64,000 nt of DNA. It comes from Gonatopus flavifemur. Its lineage: Eukaryota > Arthropoda > Insecta > Hymenoptera > Dryinidae. The DNA lies in contig JAFFJZ010000012.1 in NCBI GenBank assembly GCA_018340375.1, positions 3,844,001 through 3,908,000 on the forward strand, given 5' to 3'. The notes beneath the pieces were generated by a model that was not told the DNA's origin, searched no databases, and worked only from the letters and a program-made list of their open reading frames with translations. Below are positions 35,165 through 47,422 of this stretch, piece after piece. A program made the position numbers and the translations under genes. The first letter of the stretch is position 1. Every line of letters begins with the position of its first letter.

Positions 35165-36039
35165 GGGTAAGGCCGGGTAATATGCCACTTTTCGATAATT
35201 TCATGTTCAATACACAGATATTTTTTAGGAATACGTTAATTTGTTCATTTTAGTGCTTGCATCCATATGACAACAGTTATTTGTTTGCATGTCTTTGTTT
35301 ATTCGAGAAATTGATGTAAGTTGAAAACACAATGTCCTCATGTAATTTTATGCTGTAATTCAAAAGTGAATTTTTCGTTAATGTTTATTAATTTATAATT
35401 GAAAGATGAATGATGACAAATTATCCCATCTAACAAATATTATAATTCCACAAACCATCAAGAATATCATTAATGGCGTAGAAAAATTCCTAATCATGAT
35501 TTTTTTGTGTATAGGGGGTAAATGCCAGTTTTCAATTTTGGTAATATGCCACTATGCCACTGGTGTCAATTACCCCTAAAACAAATTATACAATGCAGAT
35601 TTAGCAAAAATGTAACGTCAAATTCCTCCAAGTGTGATATTTCAATGTCATTTGAATATTTTTTGTAATAGTTGATAATTTCACTTTTTCACACCAATAT
35701 TCTACAATATGTGTCTATATTATACATTTATGTTATATTTTTTAAGGATATCTTATAATTATTGATTTGCATAGATTTTCGATCATTTATCCTCATTCAA
35801 GTCATTAGCCCAACGCTTATGGCATTTTACCCACGCATAGGGGATAAAACGCCACTTTGGAGAGTTTTGGGAATTTCGATTTCACCGCTCAGCTATGAGA
35901 ACCCTGAAGCTGTGATGCTAATCAAATAAACATTAATAATTATACTTTCAAATGGTATTATTATTGTTTCTATAATACTTGACATTTAGAAAATATTTTT
36001 GTTGGAACATTAAGTGTGGCATATTACCCGGCCTTACCC
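35165..36039. mobile_element. 875-bp TA-flanked element with 24-bp perfect ends
   Basis: The left end begins GGGTAAGGCCGGGTAATATG and its exact inverse ends at 36039, 24 bp in all. TA lies on both sides. The terminal word GGTAATATGCCAC recurs inside (about 35517, 35543, 35855). No transposase was found. It is a Tc1/mariner-like or other TA-specific MITE. Confidence 0.85.
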
Positions 36040-36375
36040 TATGCGTTCAAAAATCGTAACTCGTTAACTCGTTCGTTGGAGTGAAAAACAACCGAATGTC
36101 TGGTCCGAACATTGGATTACTACACTGATATCTGTACGGCTAAAACCTGCTGGAAGGTTCTCAACGGGACAATCAAAAAGTTCTATACAGAATGAATATC
36201 GATTATCTCAAGATTTCAATCATATCAAAAATAATTAAAATTACAAAAATTAAAGACCGATCACATTTTTTTTAGTAACCATTACGAAATGTGGTTGAGA
36301 CTTTTAATTATTATCATTTTTCCCTCATTGTTGAGGAATTCTTCAAAATTGTTTTATGTCTGACTACACGTTTAG

Positions 36376-36558
36376 CGGACCGTCACACGATTTCAAGTGC
36401 TAGTCAAGCGAAAAGTAGTATTAAAATCATATCAGCCAACAGAGCGAAGATTCGAAACGGTGACACCTATGTGGTACAGCGTGGAAAGAGAAGATGAATA
36501 TAATTCGTTTCTCGTTACACTGCGCTATTTCTTCAATTCGGGAAATATGAAGAAGTGA
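36376..36558 (+). CDS. Candidate terminal exon, two open frames
   Basis: An acceptor TACACGTTTAG ends at 36375, with in-frame stops immediately upstream. Frame 1 reads RTVTRFQVLVKRKVVLKSYQ for 60 codons to TGA at 36558. Frame 3 is open for 40 codons and ends NGDTYVVQRGKRR. Both look plausible and I cannot choose. No family was recognised. Confidence 0.28.
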   Translation, partial: RTVTRFQVLVKRKVVLKSYQPTERRFETVTPMWYSVEREDEYNSFLVTLRYFFNSGNMKK

Positions 36559-36631
36559 ATTCTACTCGAATTTGCTCGAAAAGGATAATTTTGTAGCAAA
36601 AAAGTACAATAAAACCTTGCATAAGACGATT

Positions 36632-36716
36632 CGCAGAGAAAACAAAATTCGCTAGAACGGCAAGATGTCATTTGGCTCTCTCGCTGTTCACTGGACCAGC
36701 GTATTTTTTTTCTGAG
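36632..36716. mobile_element. Very short relic of the GCTG-dyad MITEs
   Basis: Ends CGCAGAGAAAA and TTTTTTTTCTGAG, with TTCGCTA and CTCGCTG words between. An isolated perfect dyad TTTGCTGTTCCAGCAAA sits at 36959-36975. Confidence 0.5.
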
Positions 36717-37654
36717 ACTGCAAAATGTTCAATTTTATATATAAAATGGCAAATAAATCAGCTGTCAATAAGTTTGAATCGCTTATAAAAACGAAACAAA
36801 AATTCAAACCCACAGGAGCGGAGCAATTGACTCTCTGGAACTGAAAACATCGCTCAAAAAGAGTACTGCAAAGTTTTGGGTCTTGAACAGTTGAGTATTT
36901 CGTTATTCGATTACTAAATCGTCCCAATAAACGATTCCAAACTTCAGCAACAGAAAAATTTGCTGTTCCAGCAAAAGTTATTCAGTCACAATGAATTGTA
37001 ATATGTTGTAATGGGAAGTTTGTAATATCAGTTTTCTAGAAATTTCAATCGAGTAATTTAAAATATATAAAAAATTTGTCTACGTACGAAGATAAAAACA
37101 GATTTAAACAGTTATTCTCCCCGGAATCGCAAACTGTTTCTCGATTTGAGAAACTTACAAACTCACTTCCATGATAAACAAATTAACTGAAATTTTTTAT
37201 TTGAGAATCAGCGAAGAAGAACAAGTACAAGGAAAAAGATGGAAGAAGAAGAAGAAGAAGCAGAAGAGAAGGAACTAACACACTACCATACACACAGTGA
37301 TTTCTTGCCTCTTGCAAGTTTCAAGGATCAATCCCTAATGAGCGTAGATTTGTCGTTGTTTTTTCCATCCTTTTTATTCCTCTCATCCCTTTTCTATGTG
37401 TTTGAGAGATCTCGATCTTCCATCCGTCGTCGATTCGCTACGTTCATATATACGTATGGTATACGTGTGCGCATATATCCGATCGCGTGACTAGGACCGC
37501 TTCTTACTTACACTTCATTACTCTATTTTATATTTCATCCGATATAGTGTTAATTTAACGATATTCAACGAGCGCCCAACGACTCAACCTTCCTCATCCC
37601 CAAAGACCTAATCCCCTTTGTCCTAATCTTTGCTTAGGTTAATTAAGCGTTCAA
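36717..37654. other. AT-rich stretch, no supported gene
   Basis: An ATG at 37239 opens 83 codons starting MEEEEEEAEEKELTHYHTH, but it begins in a GAA repeat and has no further support. Confidence 0.3.
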
Positions 37655-37905
37655 CCCTCTGGGGATACATTTATCATTTTTTTCACACATGGGATACACT
37701 GGGTCAGTTTGACCCAAGTGTTTTTTGATCGCTCATATCTCGGCTTTGAAATATTGTAGAGCAACGTTTTTTTTTTTGAAACTTTTCTCTACAATTGATA
37801 GTTTTTTATTCAATATCTAAAGAAATGTAGAAGGTACCATTTCAGAAATATATAACTTTTCGAAATGGAGGATGGGTCATTTTGACCAAGTGTATCCCCA
37901 GAGGG
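37655..37905. mobile_element. piggyBac-type MITE
   Basis: Perfect 15-bp inverted ends CCCTCTGGGGATACA. TTAA follows on the right (37906-37909), and a decayed TCAA stands at the left. Inner GGGTCAGTTTGACCC and GGGTCATTTTGACC words are typical of piggyBac subterminal regions. Length 251 bp, no coding capacity. Confidence 0.85.
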
Positions 37906-37909
37906 TTAA

Positions 37910-39127
37910 TAATTAGTGTTTGAGAAAGGAAGAGAAATAGGGGAAATTCAGTGAGTACGATACGAGAAGATACATAATTCGTTTTTTCTTCCTTTCTTTC
38001 TTGTCGACTCTGATCGTTTGATATTATGATGATCGATATAATATACACGGAAAAACGAAAAAGGAGAAGGACTCGGAGGATCTTTGGGTAAGACGCCATG
38101 AACGTCTCCCTGTGGTATTTCAAGGGAATTCGATCCGCCACAGGAATTCCACATTTATTCACTGCTTTTGCTGCTGGTTCTGTTGCTTCTTACCCTTCTT
38201 CTTCTCCTTTTGCAAAATGAGCACGCGAAAGGGGAATGAGAAGAAGAAGAAGAAGAAGAAGAAATAGAGGAAGGTCTGGTCCTTCTTCTTCTCTTCTTTC
38301 GTCTTTTCTTTTCTAGCTTACGTTTTTGTGTGTGCTGATGTATATACGTGTATGTCTATGTCTCTATGTCTGCACGTGTGTCTACGTGTGGCGTATTGGC
38401 GTGTGTTGTAAAATCCATTATTCCCTAAGATCTTCTGGAATTTCCGTGACTCATGCATACGTGTTTTAACCCACAAAGAAACTCTCTTCGTCTCTCTTCT
38501 TTCTCTACTCTTTTTTTTCTCTTCCTCCCTCTTTCGAACTATAATTTCGGCACTAAAAAATTTATGAAAAAGGCAAAATAGAAGGAGATGGGGGGGGGGG
38601 AGGGAGGAGGACGGGTCGAACACTTATCGGTCGTTGGGCTCCTCTATTTGTATTCAGGAACCGAACGATGTTTGCGCACCTCGGCATTCATTCAAACACT
38701 GTCTCTTAATTGTACGAGGTGTTCGTGCACGTCCGACTTAACTTGTCTCTTGTGACTTTTGCCGGTGCGTAAATGTGTTCTTCGTCTTCTTTTTCTCTTT
38801 TTCTGCATACCTTGATCTCGAGTGAATCTACGTGGGTATTGATGTACGTGCGAACATATGACAGGATGTTCCTACGTATCGATTGATAAAGACTTACTAT
38901 CGTTTGGCAAATTATGATATCTCGATGGGGGATAAAAATACGAAGGGAGCGGGGTAGAATTTGATAATCGCCACATGTTACACAATTATGAACAGTGTCG
39001 AAGAAACTGTGATTTCACTAGGGAAACGAAACGAAGATAATACATGGAGAGGATTTGGAATGAGGAATTCAGAAGAAGGATCACTGGGGGGTAGTTGGTC
39101 TAGGTTCCACTGTTCGATTGTATTTCG

Positions 39128-39168
<41 letters not shown>

Positions 39169-39714
39169 GGTAAGAATTATGTGTCATCGATCACACTGGA
39201 GCATTAATTCACATATCGGTAAAACATTGTTCCTCTCTCGTACTCGTAATCACTGATCTCGATCACTTGTTTATCCACTATTTTCTTTCTCTTTTTCATT
39301 TCATTGGAAACACACTGCGGGTAAAATCGAAATTTCACTTGGACTTACCTATCCAGAATTAGAGAGCGGGTTTATAAAGTATAAAAATCTTCTCTCCCGG
39401 TGGTCGTCTCTTTTCTCCTTCTCTTCCTCTCTCTCCTCTTTCTCCGGGGTTTAATATATTTTAGTGACGGTTTTTAAAAAAATATATTTGTATGCGCATG
39501 TATAGTTGATTTATTTGAAAAAGAATTTTATAATTTATCCTACTTGCACACTTCAATCACGATAGAATCATATTGAAGGTTCAACGATGGACCGATACCA
39601 CAGAAAAGCCACATACATTTTTAATAAGTAATACGATTGTGTGTGTGTATATATAAATATAAAAATGTGGAATTATGGAAGATGGTTTGAATTCTCCCCA
39701 AAAATCTCACTCAC
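37910..39714. other. Unique sequence, GAA and TTC runs
   Basis: AAG and TTC microsatellites are frequent (38239-38263, 38283-38300). An ATG at 38990 opens 61 codons (MNSVEETVISLGKRNEDN...), ending in a serine run encoded by the TCA repeat. It is plausible but unsupported. Confidence 0.3.
39129..39168. repeat. ATC triplet microsatellite
   Basis: About 13 perfect copies of the ATC triplet. Confidence 0.95.
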
Positions 39715-39840
39715 GACCAAGTTTGACCAACCGACCGACCGAACCGACCGAACTAACTCAAGTGAACTACTCGTACACCGTCGTTCACGGTACCTTAAAT
39801 ACCTTGAAGCCGCGCCGCCGCCACCGCCACCATCCGCCAT
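39715..39840 (-). CDS. Candidate first coding exon, unknown protein
   Basis: On the minus strand ATG at 39840-39838 opens 42 codons: MADGGGGGGAASRYLR, then a basic and serine-rich stretch and SVGWSNLV, ending at a consensus donor C|GTGAGTGAG. The surrounding 39720-39900 is GC-rich, as expected near a promoter. It leaves in phase 0. The glycine run comes from a GGC repeat, so this may equally be 5' untranslated. Confidence 0.33.
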
Positions 39841-41600
39841 CGTAACCAACCACCACCGGCACAACACCATCCACCACCGTTTGCTGTGCTGCTGCTCCTG
39901 TCTCTTCTTCTTCTTCTTCTTCTTCTTCTGCTTCTTCTTCGTTCATTCTGCTTTGTCAAGGATTATTGAAGAGCGGGGGAGAAGAAAAGAAGAAGAGGCG
40001 CAATGTGTGCCCGTCGGCTACATACACGAGAGAGGATCATCTTCTTCTCCCGTCTCTTCGAGCACTGGCACCAAGGCACGTAGCTAGGATTCTCTTGAAG
40101 TTCTTAAGCGTGCGAATTTTCACGCTCGAGATTTCTTGCTCTTCTTCCTATCGAACGAAGGCAAAAAAACATCCCTCGATGTTCTTGTTCTTCCAAGATG
40201 AATTTTTAAAAAAATTCAGGTTCTGAAAAATTTGTACTTGGAACTTAATTTGAAAGGAACAAAAAAATAACATCGTTCGGCCGAGCGGTGAGCAATTATC
40301 CGGAAATAATGACAGGGAATTACGATCTTGGTATTTCTTCGCGACAAGACGTGTTAACGAATGTCGTACGAGTGATAAACGATGGTTCCGATATCGGACA
40401 CTCATATCGCGTATTCCCGTATAGTGAACAAATTTCCCTCCCACCGGATTTTCATTCCTTTTTTCCTTGGCGTATTTCAATCGGCAAGTGACTGTGCATC
40501 CCACGGAGACACGTGGAGGATTCGAGTCGAGGTTCTTCACCCTTGGTGAGAAATACGCTTGGGGTGTTTCTTTTTGTATTCGTTCGTCTCTCCTTTCTCT
40601 TTTTCTCCCAATTAAGGGTTAACCATGTCGAACCCTCGTACTCTCGAGAGCTTCTTCTATGACTCGATTAGGATTTTTCTTCTTTCCTTCGATATATAGT
40701 GGATTATACACGTACGGTAATGGTAATAACGATAGTAGAAATAGTAATAGCAGTAGGAGTAGTATGGTAGCGGAGTCATAAAATCTGCAAGGATATGGTA
40801 TTGGAGTTTACGCATGCGCGAGAAAAACGTAACCAGCGGGACTAGCGGGAGCCGCATTGGTTGCCGTGCAAGAGCAACGAGACGCGCATTCGCGCTACGC
40901 ACATCGATGCGAGCGCATCATCGGAGAGCGTTTATTTACGTGAATCGTTCCTTGGATGTTTCGTAAAATCATTTTCGATTCTATGCTCTCCGACGAATTC
41001 TCTTTTCTTTAGGATTATTTGTATCATCACCCAAGGTATAAGAAAAATTATTGTTGTCCGATGCAAGAAAGAAAGCAAGGAACAAGAGGGAGAGATGAAG
41101 TAGACCGTCCTCTCGCTCGAGGATACCTGCTTCTTTCCTTCGTTTATTGTGATTCGATTTGCTGACTCACGAGCAACGGGTCCAGTATCGTCACCGAATG
41201 AGAGTTTTATAATGAATGAGGAAAAAACTGATCTCATGGTCAATTTTAAACCTTGATCAAAATCTTTCGAGAATCTCGATTAATCCTCATCTTTGGGAGT
41301 TTTTAGAAGAATTTCTAATTATGTCAGGAGCGATGCACTGACATTTTTTTTTCAAATTTCGAATCTACTTTAAGAGAGAGAGAGAGAGAGGAAAAAGATA
41401 AATGTGACTAGTTTTTTTTCTAATTCGCTGCTGAGGTTGCTCTGCTTTTCTTCTATCACAGTATTCTCAGTAGACAAATATTAGATTTCGCTGAAGTTTG
41501 AATCGTTCATTGAAACGGATCGGTAACCGAATGACGAAATACTCAGCTGTTAAAGACCTGGACTCTTACTGTACATTCTTTCTTTGAATGACGTTTCCAG
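39841..41600. other. Unique sequence, promoter-like CpG block
   Basis: The 40800-40960 stretch is unusually CpG-rich (GCATGCGCGAG, then ACGAGACGCGCATTCGCGC) and open on both strands. It may be a promoter. A TTC run lies at 39905-39935 and an AG run at 41372-41390. Confidence 0.35.
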
Positions 41601-41650
41601 TTCCAAGGAGTTTATTCGAAAGGATGAACGACGATGATTTATCAGATTTG
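41601..41650 (+). CDS. Short internal or first coding exon
   Basis: The acceptor GACGTTTCCAG ends at 41600 and the donor TTG|GTGAGT follows 41650. Only one frame is open: PRSLFERMNDDDLSDL, entered after two bases and left in phase 0. An ATG at 41624 would give MNDDDLSDL as a protein start. Splice sites at both ends and a single open frame make this one of the better exon calls. The partner exons are unknown; the next 6.9 kb is element-rich and would be its intron. Confidence 0.45.
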
Positions 41651-41725
41651 GTGAGTTTGAATTTTCGTTTTCTTCCTATGAACGATTCAAACTTCAACAA
41701 TATAATATCAGAGTTCCGCTCCGTA

Positions 41726-43001
41726 CACTGAGGAAACTGCATAGTCGCTACAACTGAAAAATTTTTGGTTGTCTTACAATAGTTGGTAACTATTAAGCGT
41801 TGGTTGTATCAACTAGTATATTACAGTAAAGGAAAATAAAAATTTTGGTTGATGGAATGAAAAACTTTCAAAGCAAATTGTTGGGTTTGTAGAAAACACT
41901 ATAAAAAATATGGGGAGTTTTTCTTCAAACTGTTGGTGGATTTCGTCCTCTTATCTTGGGGGAATTGTTTTTTACATTACAAATGAGAGATATTTTCACC
42001 ACTTGGAGGAATTATTTTGTTTTTTGGGTGTTGAATCCTCTGCGAATGAAGTAAAAGTCCACTTTCTTATTTTTTACAGTACAGAACTCATGAGTCCCAT
42101 CAACCAATCTTGATTATGATGGTTTATATTATTAGATACCTTCAATCACAGTGCAAGCACTGTTCAGTCGTCATGGCGAAAGACTTAATGAAATGCGACA
42201 TCGAACAAACACTGTTTTCGTCTCGCAAAAGTATTAGTTATTCCAACTCAAAATTTTTATCACAGCAACTATCATTCCAGTTGTGGCAACTCAAATTTTC
42301 CCTTCAATGTTGTTCCTGGCCAGGTATTGCATCACTTCGTTTGGTGTATCCGTATTTTTTACGAAAAAAGTTGTAGCAAAATATCATACACTTCGGCTTA
42401 TGTTAGAGGCGCCAGAAACAAAAGAAAAACAACTATGTGGAAACCGTGTTGCCTAATTTATTTTCGTGAGTATACGAAATATGGAGAATGATTCCAACAG
42501 TCCCATGGCATGCTATGGCTGGACGGATAACGCGCACACTCCTAAACACGATGGCTCGTCAGGCGTGAGGGTTCGATTCCCTGATGCTCAGTACCCTTTT
42601 TCCACAGCTGTAACGCCGCAAAAGGGAAAATGCCTTTAGCTGAAGTCACTCCGGGAACGAATTCGACGAAATAAAAACAGAATAATAACGGTCGATGAGT
42701 CACGGAGAAGGGGAGAGAGTTTTTTTTATAGTTACAGATAGAAAAATATAGTATAGACAACTATTGTTTTCAGTAAAAGTGATAATAAAATATGGTGAAT
42801 TTAAGACAATCAAATTTTGTGACTACAACTTTGAAGGGTTGATTAAATTTATATAGTTGTGGTAACTACTGTATACGGATACAGTTGAACATTTAGTTTG
42901 CTCAATTACTTTTCGAAGTCTGAATGAAAATGTATTTGATGCCATATTTCACTCAGAAATTTAGTGACTTTTTGATTGTGGCAACTGAAAAATTGTCTCA
43001 G
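41726..43001. mobile_element. MITE with AGTTGTNNCAACT words, carrying a tRNA-like insert
   Basis: The left end CACTGAGGAAACTG follows TA. The best right end is AATTGTCTCAG before TA at 43002-43003. Words such as GTTGTATCAACT and GTGGCAACTGAAAAA occur near both ends. The right boundary is tentative. Confidence 0.45.
42511..42601 (+). ncRNA. tRNA-like Pol III unit, probable SINE head
   Basis: An A-box-like TGGCTGGACGG (42516-42526) and a perfect B box GGTTCGATTCC (42570-42580) stand 43 bases apart, followed by TTTTT at 42597-42601. The T arm pairs with one mismatch, but acceptor stems do not pair, so this is not a working tRNA. It is more likely the tRNA-derived head of a SINE; the A-rich stretch near 42670-42690 may be its tail. 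Confidence 0.5.
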
Positions 43002-43003
43002 TA

Positions 43004-43704
43004 TGATTTTATTGTTTCATTTTCGAATGATCTAGCTGGTATCTCTTCAAAAATTGTAGGTGAAACGAACAGTGTCATCATCAATCATTTCAATATCCAT
43101 AGTCGTTCTCGTCTTTCAGTATAGAGGAAGAAATTTATTGCGAAGGCAAGATTTGTCTCTCTAAATTCTAGTGAGAAGTACTGAGAACCAGTGCTAAATA
43201 TGCCACTGATTCAACCGGTGGCAGACTCAGCACTGATTCACCAGTGGAATTCACTGATTCGAATTTACAGAAGAGACAGTGAACTTTTCACTGTGCCACA
43301 AATTCGTTTGCTCCTACGGTCATCTCATTACTTATGGTGAGAATTCATTTTAGTTATCACAGAAGAGAGTTTAGCCGTAGTAGTTGCATGGTTTTTTTGT
43401 ATGAGAAAAATTCGCTGTCATAATTCATAAGAATTTCCTATCACAGTGAATTCTTTCCTCTGCGCAAGTTTGACATGAGTTTCACAAGTAAGCATCGAGA
43501 TTGTACCGTCTCATCATTAACAACAACAACGACAACTTTGTACAACGTCGGAAATGCAAATTTGCTCAAGTTTGCGGACCTTTGTCGTGCTTGACGATAC
43601 GTGACTATCGCCCACAGAATACAATGTCTATCAGGAAAAACGTGTTCGAAACATTTCACAATCATATTACAGTTTTTCATATTCGCAATAATTAATTTGG
43701 GGGT
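43004..43704. other. AT-rich stretch, no gene
   Basis: A block of CACTGATTCACCAGTG-type words (43195-43320) looks like the core of another small palindromic element without defined ends. Confidence 0.35.
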
Positions 43705-43712
43705 GGTGGAAT

Positions 43713-44637
43713 TAGGGTTTGAACAAAATAACCCACCAGGTTTTTCTGGAGAAAACCCTCTTGAAATAACCCCAAAAAAACCCTGAAAAATGGGGAAAAG
43801 GTATCGAAGAAGCTGTTATTTCTAATTACAATGAATTATTCAAAATTTACCTCTATAATTATGAACATAAGAAATTACTTCTGAAAGAAGCAAATGCGAG
43901 TGGAGTGAAATCCAAAGGATAACTAAGTATAAGTACTGAATCATAGTGGAATAAAACGCATTTCCAATCAATCTAATAGTTCATAAATAGAATATAATTA
44001 ATGTTTAGTATAAAAATATTACGAGATCATTTAAACAACAATATTAAATTGAAATGTAAAGTATAATTGTAGAATTTCAATTACGTATTCCACTTGTCAC
44101 ATCAAATGTACGTGATATAAACCACAATGTATCCCATATGACACACAAAAAATTCTTCTTCAAGAATGTGAATAGAATTCTTGTTGAACTCTCTTCAAAC
44201 TGATGAATTCATCAAGAACTCTGAAAGTGCGAACTCTATTTTACTTACATCAACGAGTTCTTTGAGAGCAACGAAACGATTCAAAAAGCAATTCAGAAAA
44301 ACTCGTTGATGTTATTGGAATACAACATTTTCAGAATTCTTCATGAATTCTTAACTTCGAAAAGAGTACCACAAGAATTCTATCCATATTCTTGAGAAAG
44401 AATTCTTCGTGTGTTATATGGGATGTGAGACCGTGATATGAATGAACGATCAATTCGGATTTCAAATCAACAAAGCTATAAAATCAATCAGAATTATCTA
44501 AAACATAAATCTGATAATAATAACCAAAATGCCAAATTACAAGAAACACATAAAAACCTAGAAAAGCCCCGGAAATCTACTTAAATGTGAGAAAAAAACG
44601 AAAAAAACCGGCCGGGGTCGGATTTTTTCAAACCCTG
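43713..44637. mobile_element. 925-bp non-autonomous hAT-like element
   Basis: Direct repeat GGTGGAAT at 43705-43712 and 44638-44645. Left end TAGGGTTTGAACAAAA; the inverse of the right end is CAGGGTTTGAAAAAA. An 8-bp duplication and YAGGG ends are hAT characters. No transposase. It contains the element at 44131-44424. Confidence 0.8.
44131..44424. mobile_element. 294-bp element with ATCCCATATRACACAC ends
   Basis: Left ATCCCATATGACACAC and right GTGTTATATGGGAT are inverted, and the similarity runs inward about 65 bp through AAGAATTCTT words. It lies inside the 43713-44637 element. The flanking dinucleotide is GT on both sides. Confidence 0.7.
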
Positions 44638-45851
44638 GGTGGAATTATGTGATATGATATTTTTCAATTAAACAAAAGAAAAATAGAAATTAAACACACT
44701 GAATATTACTCGAGCTGAAGAATTTACACGGTTTTTGTCTTCCCATTCGTCTGATTGTTTTAGACTGATTTTGACCTGATCAGAGGAGGTTTTTCTAAAA
44801 AATGGCTTTCAATGGATTTTCAATGCTTGTTTCGGGGTTTGCTTGAGAAGAACCTCCCCTTGAATCAGATATACTCCAGAATGTCTTTTTTAGCAAACAT
44901 CTGATTGGACCAGGGCTGCGGAGTCGAAGATTTCACACAGCCGACTCCGACTCCGGACCACTTAAAACTTCCGATTCCGACTCCGGCTCTAGTGTTTATT
45001 CCCATGAATAAGACTTTCAAAAGAACCAAACTTGGACATAAGATAGACATTATTCGTTATCGAGGTTTTTCGACCTGTGTTTCAATATTTTATTTATTGA
45101 TATATTATTCAAGTTCGATTCGCTAAATATGTCGAGGCTGAAATGCAAACAATTAACAGATTTCCAAGTCGTAACTAATTTTAATTTTCTATTACAAAAT
45201 TGTATGCATGAATTATTTCTCCCATCAACATTGTTCGACAGATATAAATATTCCAAATGTTAGTAAAAAACTTCGTCAACAACTTTCGACAAACAATTTC
45301 CTCTAAAACTTTCATTCATGAACCGTTGATCTGATGCGGTACATGAATTTGTATGTTTTTATATGCAGCAGCTTATTGAACAATTAGAACCAACAGGGTG
45401 GATGAAAAAGCACGTTTCTTGATTATTTCAAAATATAATAAACACAAGAATCAATAAATGAAAAATATTTTGTTTCTGAATGTTTTCATTATTCACTGTA
45501 AAAAATAAATGTGGGATATTCAACCAAAAATATTCCACCATGAATAGGGAACTTGACATCCTGATTTGGTAGAGTTTGCCCTTACTTTTTGAAGGATTCA
45601 ACACCCAAAATTTGCTATGAGTCAGAGCAACGAAGAGAGCATGCAAGGCTGCGCGCGGAATCATACCCTCTCTTGTCTTCACCGCACGTACTTTTGGATT
45701 TGTGTGAGTATGGTTTTCACGTCAAAGTTGGAAGTACTGACTAACTCAATCAATCCATTTGAATTCAGTCACAGAAATTAAATGGGCGGTATTGGTGCAC
45801 AGTTCACAAGCAAAACTAGGCTAGGGTTTCATCCGTAGGAATATAAGAATA

Positions 45852-46122
45852 CGCAGAGGGAAATACATAATAAAAAAATAGAAATAGCAATAGATTCATA
45901 TAATAAAACCTATGAGATATAAGTATTTCTTTGGATCTAACAAATTGTTGTTTGAATAGGTTCAAAAAATATTTCTTTGACGGAAATGAATATTTTTTTC
46001 ATAAAAAAAATGTATTATTTGATTTTTCTCCCAAGTAACAAATTCGTTTGTATCAAAGAAATATTCATTTGTACGTATTCAAATAACAATATCTTAGATT
46101 CAAAAAAATGCTTTTTTCTGTG
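45852..46122. mobile_element. MITE of the terminal family, AAATATTTC words
   Basis: Left CGCAGAGGGAAATA after TA (45850-45851), right CTTTTTTCTGTG before TA (46123-46124). Inside, AAATATTTCTTTG and CAAAGAAATATTC alternate. Confidence 0.6.
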
Positions 46123-46614
46123 TATATAATGTAATGAATTTGTTTGAAGGCATAATAAGTTCAACTACATACATGATATTTCTTACTATTTATTATAGCT
46201 ATTCCTATTTGTATTATGCATGTAATAAAAACTTCTCTCAGTGTAAAGGAGGGGAGTGGATTGCAAACTTGTAGTACTGATAAAAAGAGAGATGAATCCC
46301 ACACAGCAAATCAGTTCAGAAAGAGTGCAAAGGGAATTCAATTTGAATTCAATATGGATTCTTAGGAATTCTTTTTCCACTCCTATGCCGTATACCTATA
46401 TGGGATTTCAGTGCTGCAACGACCTTAGCTCTCCCTGCAGAAACGAAATCATTCAGAACGATTGATAGTGCAAATCTCTGATGAAAAACGATTCGAACTT
46501 ATTTAGAATCATTTGAGTCTGAAACGGGAAATTTGAGTCTGAAATGAGAAATGTACTAATTCGAAATTTGTACATTTCTCATTGGAAAAATTTAATTCTG
46601 ATAAGAATCAATCA

Positions 46615-47016
46615 AGCAAAAAATCTGGAATGGAAAAGAATTGGGAAAGAATAGGAAAATCCTATTTTGAATTCTTTTCAATTCGAAGTTAGTATCAAAA
46701 GAATAGAGAGAAATAGAAATATTTGGATTGTAATTCTGTGTCTGGAATTCAGTTGCTATTCTTCTTTGAAGTCTTGCCCTAGAATTGAAAATCGCGATAC
46801 CAGTGTCATCAACAACATATTCATTCACAACATAGCAGATGTATTCTGAATTTGACATGAGAAAAATTAAAATTGAATAGCACGTTTGGAATAAGATTTC
46901 ACTCGGAATATGTTAGAATAGACAAGAATAGAATTTTTTCAAAATGAATTCTATGACTTCAAAAATCGAATTCAAATTCTTCAATCTCAATTCTTTTCAA
47001 TTCAAGATTTTTTGCT
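46615..47016. mobile_element. 402-bp MITE with AGCAAAAAATCT ends
   Basis: AGCAAAAAATCTGGAATGGA at the left matches the inverse of the right end AGCAAAAAATCTTGAATTGA. The interior is made of GAATTCTTTTCAATTC-type words. Nested in the hAT-like element. Confidence 0.65.
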
Positions 47017-47422
47017 GGGAATTCTTTGAATGATCTCAGTTTTACGGGGACGTTACATTCCCACTTAGAGATGTTCTATGACTCTCTTTCTCCATTCTCA
47101 TACCTTTATATTTCCATTGATATGAAGAATTATAGCACCTTCTTACCGAACAGATCATGAAAACAAACACATCAATTCCTACTCTCATTTCTTGATTTAT
47201 CTTATTTATGTCAACAGAGAATTCTATGCATTTGATTTCGAAACATTACACTTTGAACTTCGAATCAACGTGTGGAAATACATTGTCCATAAATTCACAT
47301 ATGGATTCCTCGTTTGTGTTGAAGAAAAATTGAAAAAATTTTTTGCATGCAAATTTCATCTCTCAACTGATGCACCTGAGATCCATAAGAGTTCATTATG
47401 GAACCACTGTTGGAATCTATTA

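Noticed and set aside
38578..38612. G-rich run as a possible G-quadruplex regulatory site.
   Set aside because: Essentially one long G run plus scattered GG in purine-rich simple sequence, with no gene start nearby.
39641..40087. Plus-strand 148-codon open stretch.
   Set aside because: Composed of proline, cysteine and phenylalanine runs from microsatellites, starts in an AT-rich leader, and overlaps a better minus-strand candidate.
42516..42590. Functional tRNA gene.
   Set aside because: The A and B boxes are present but acceptor and D stems do not pair; a SINE head is more likely.
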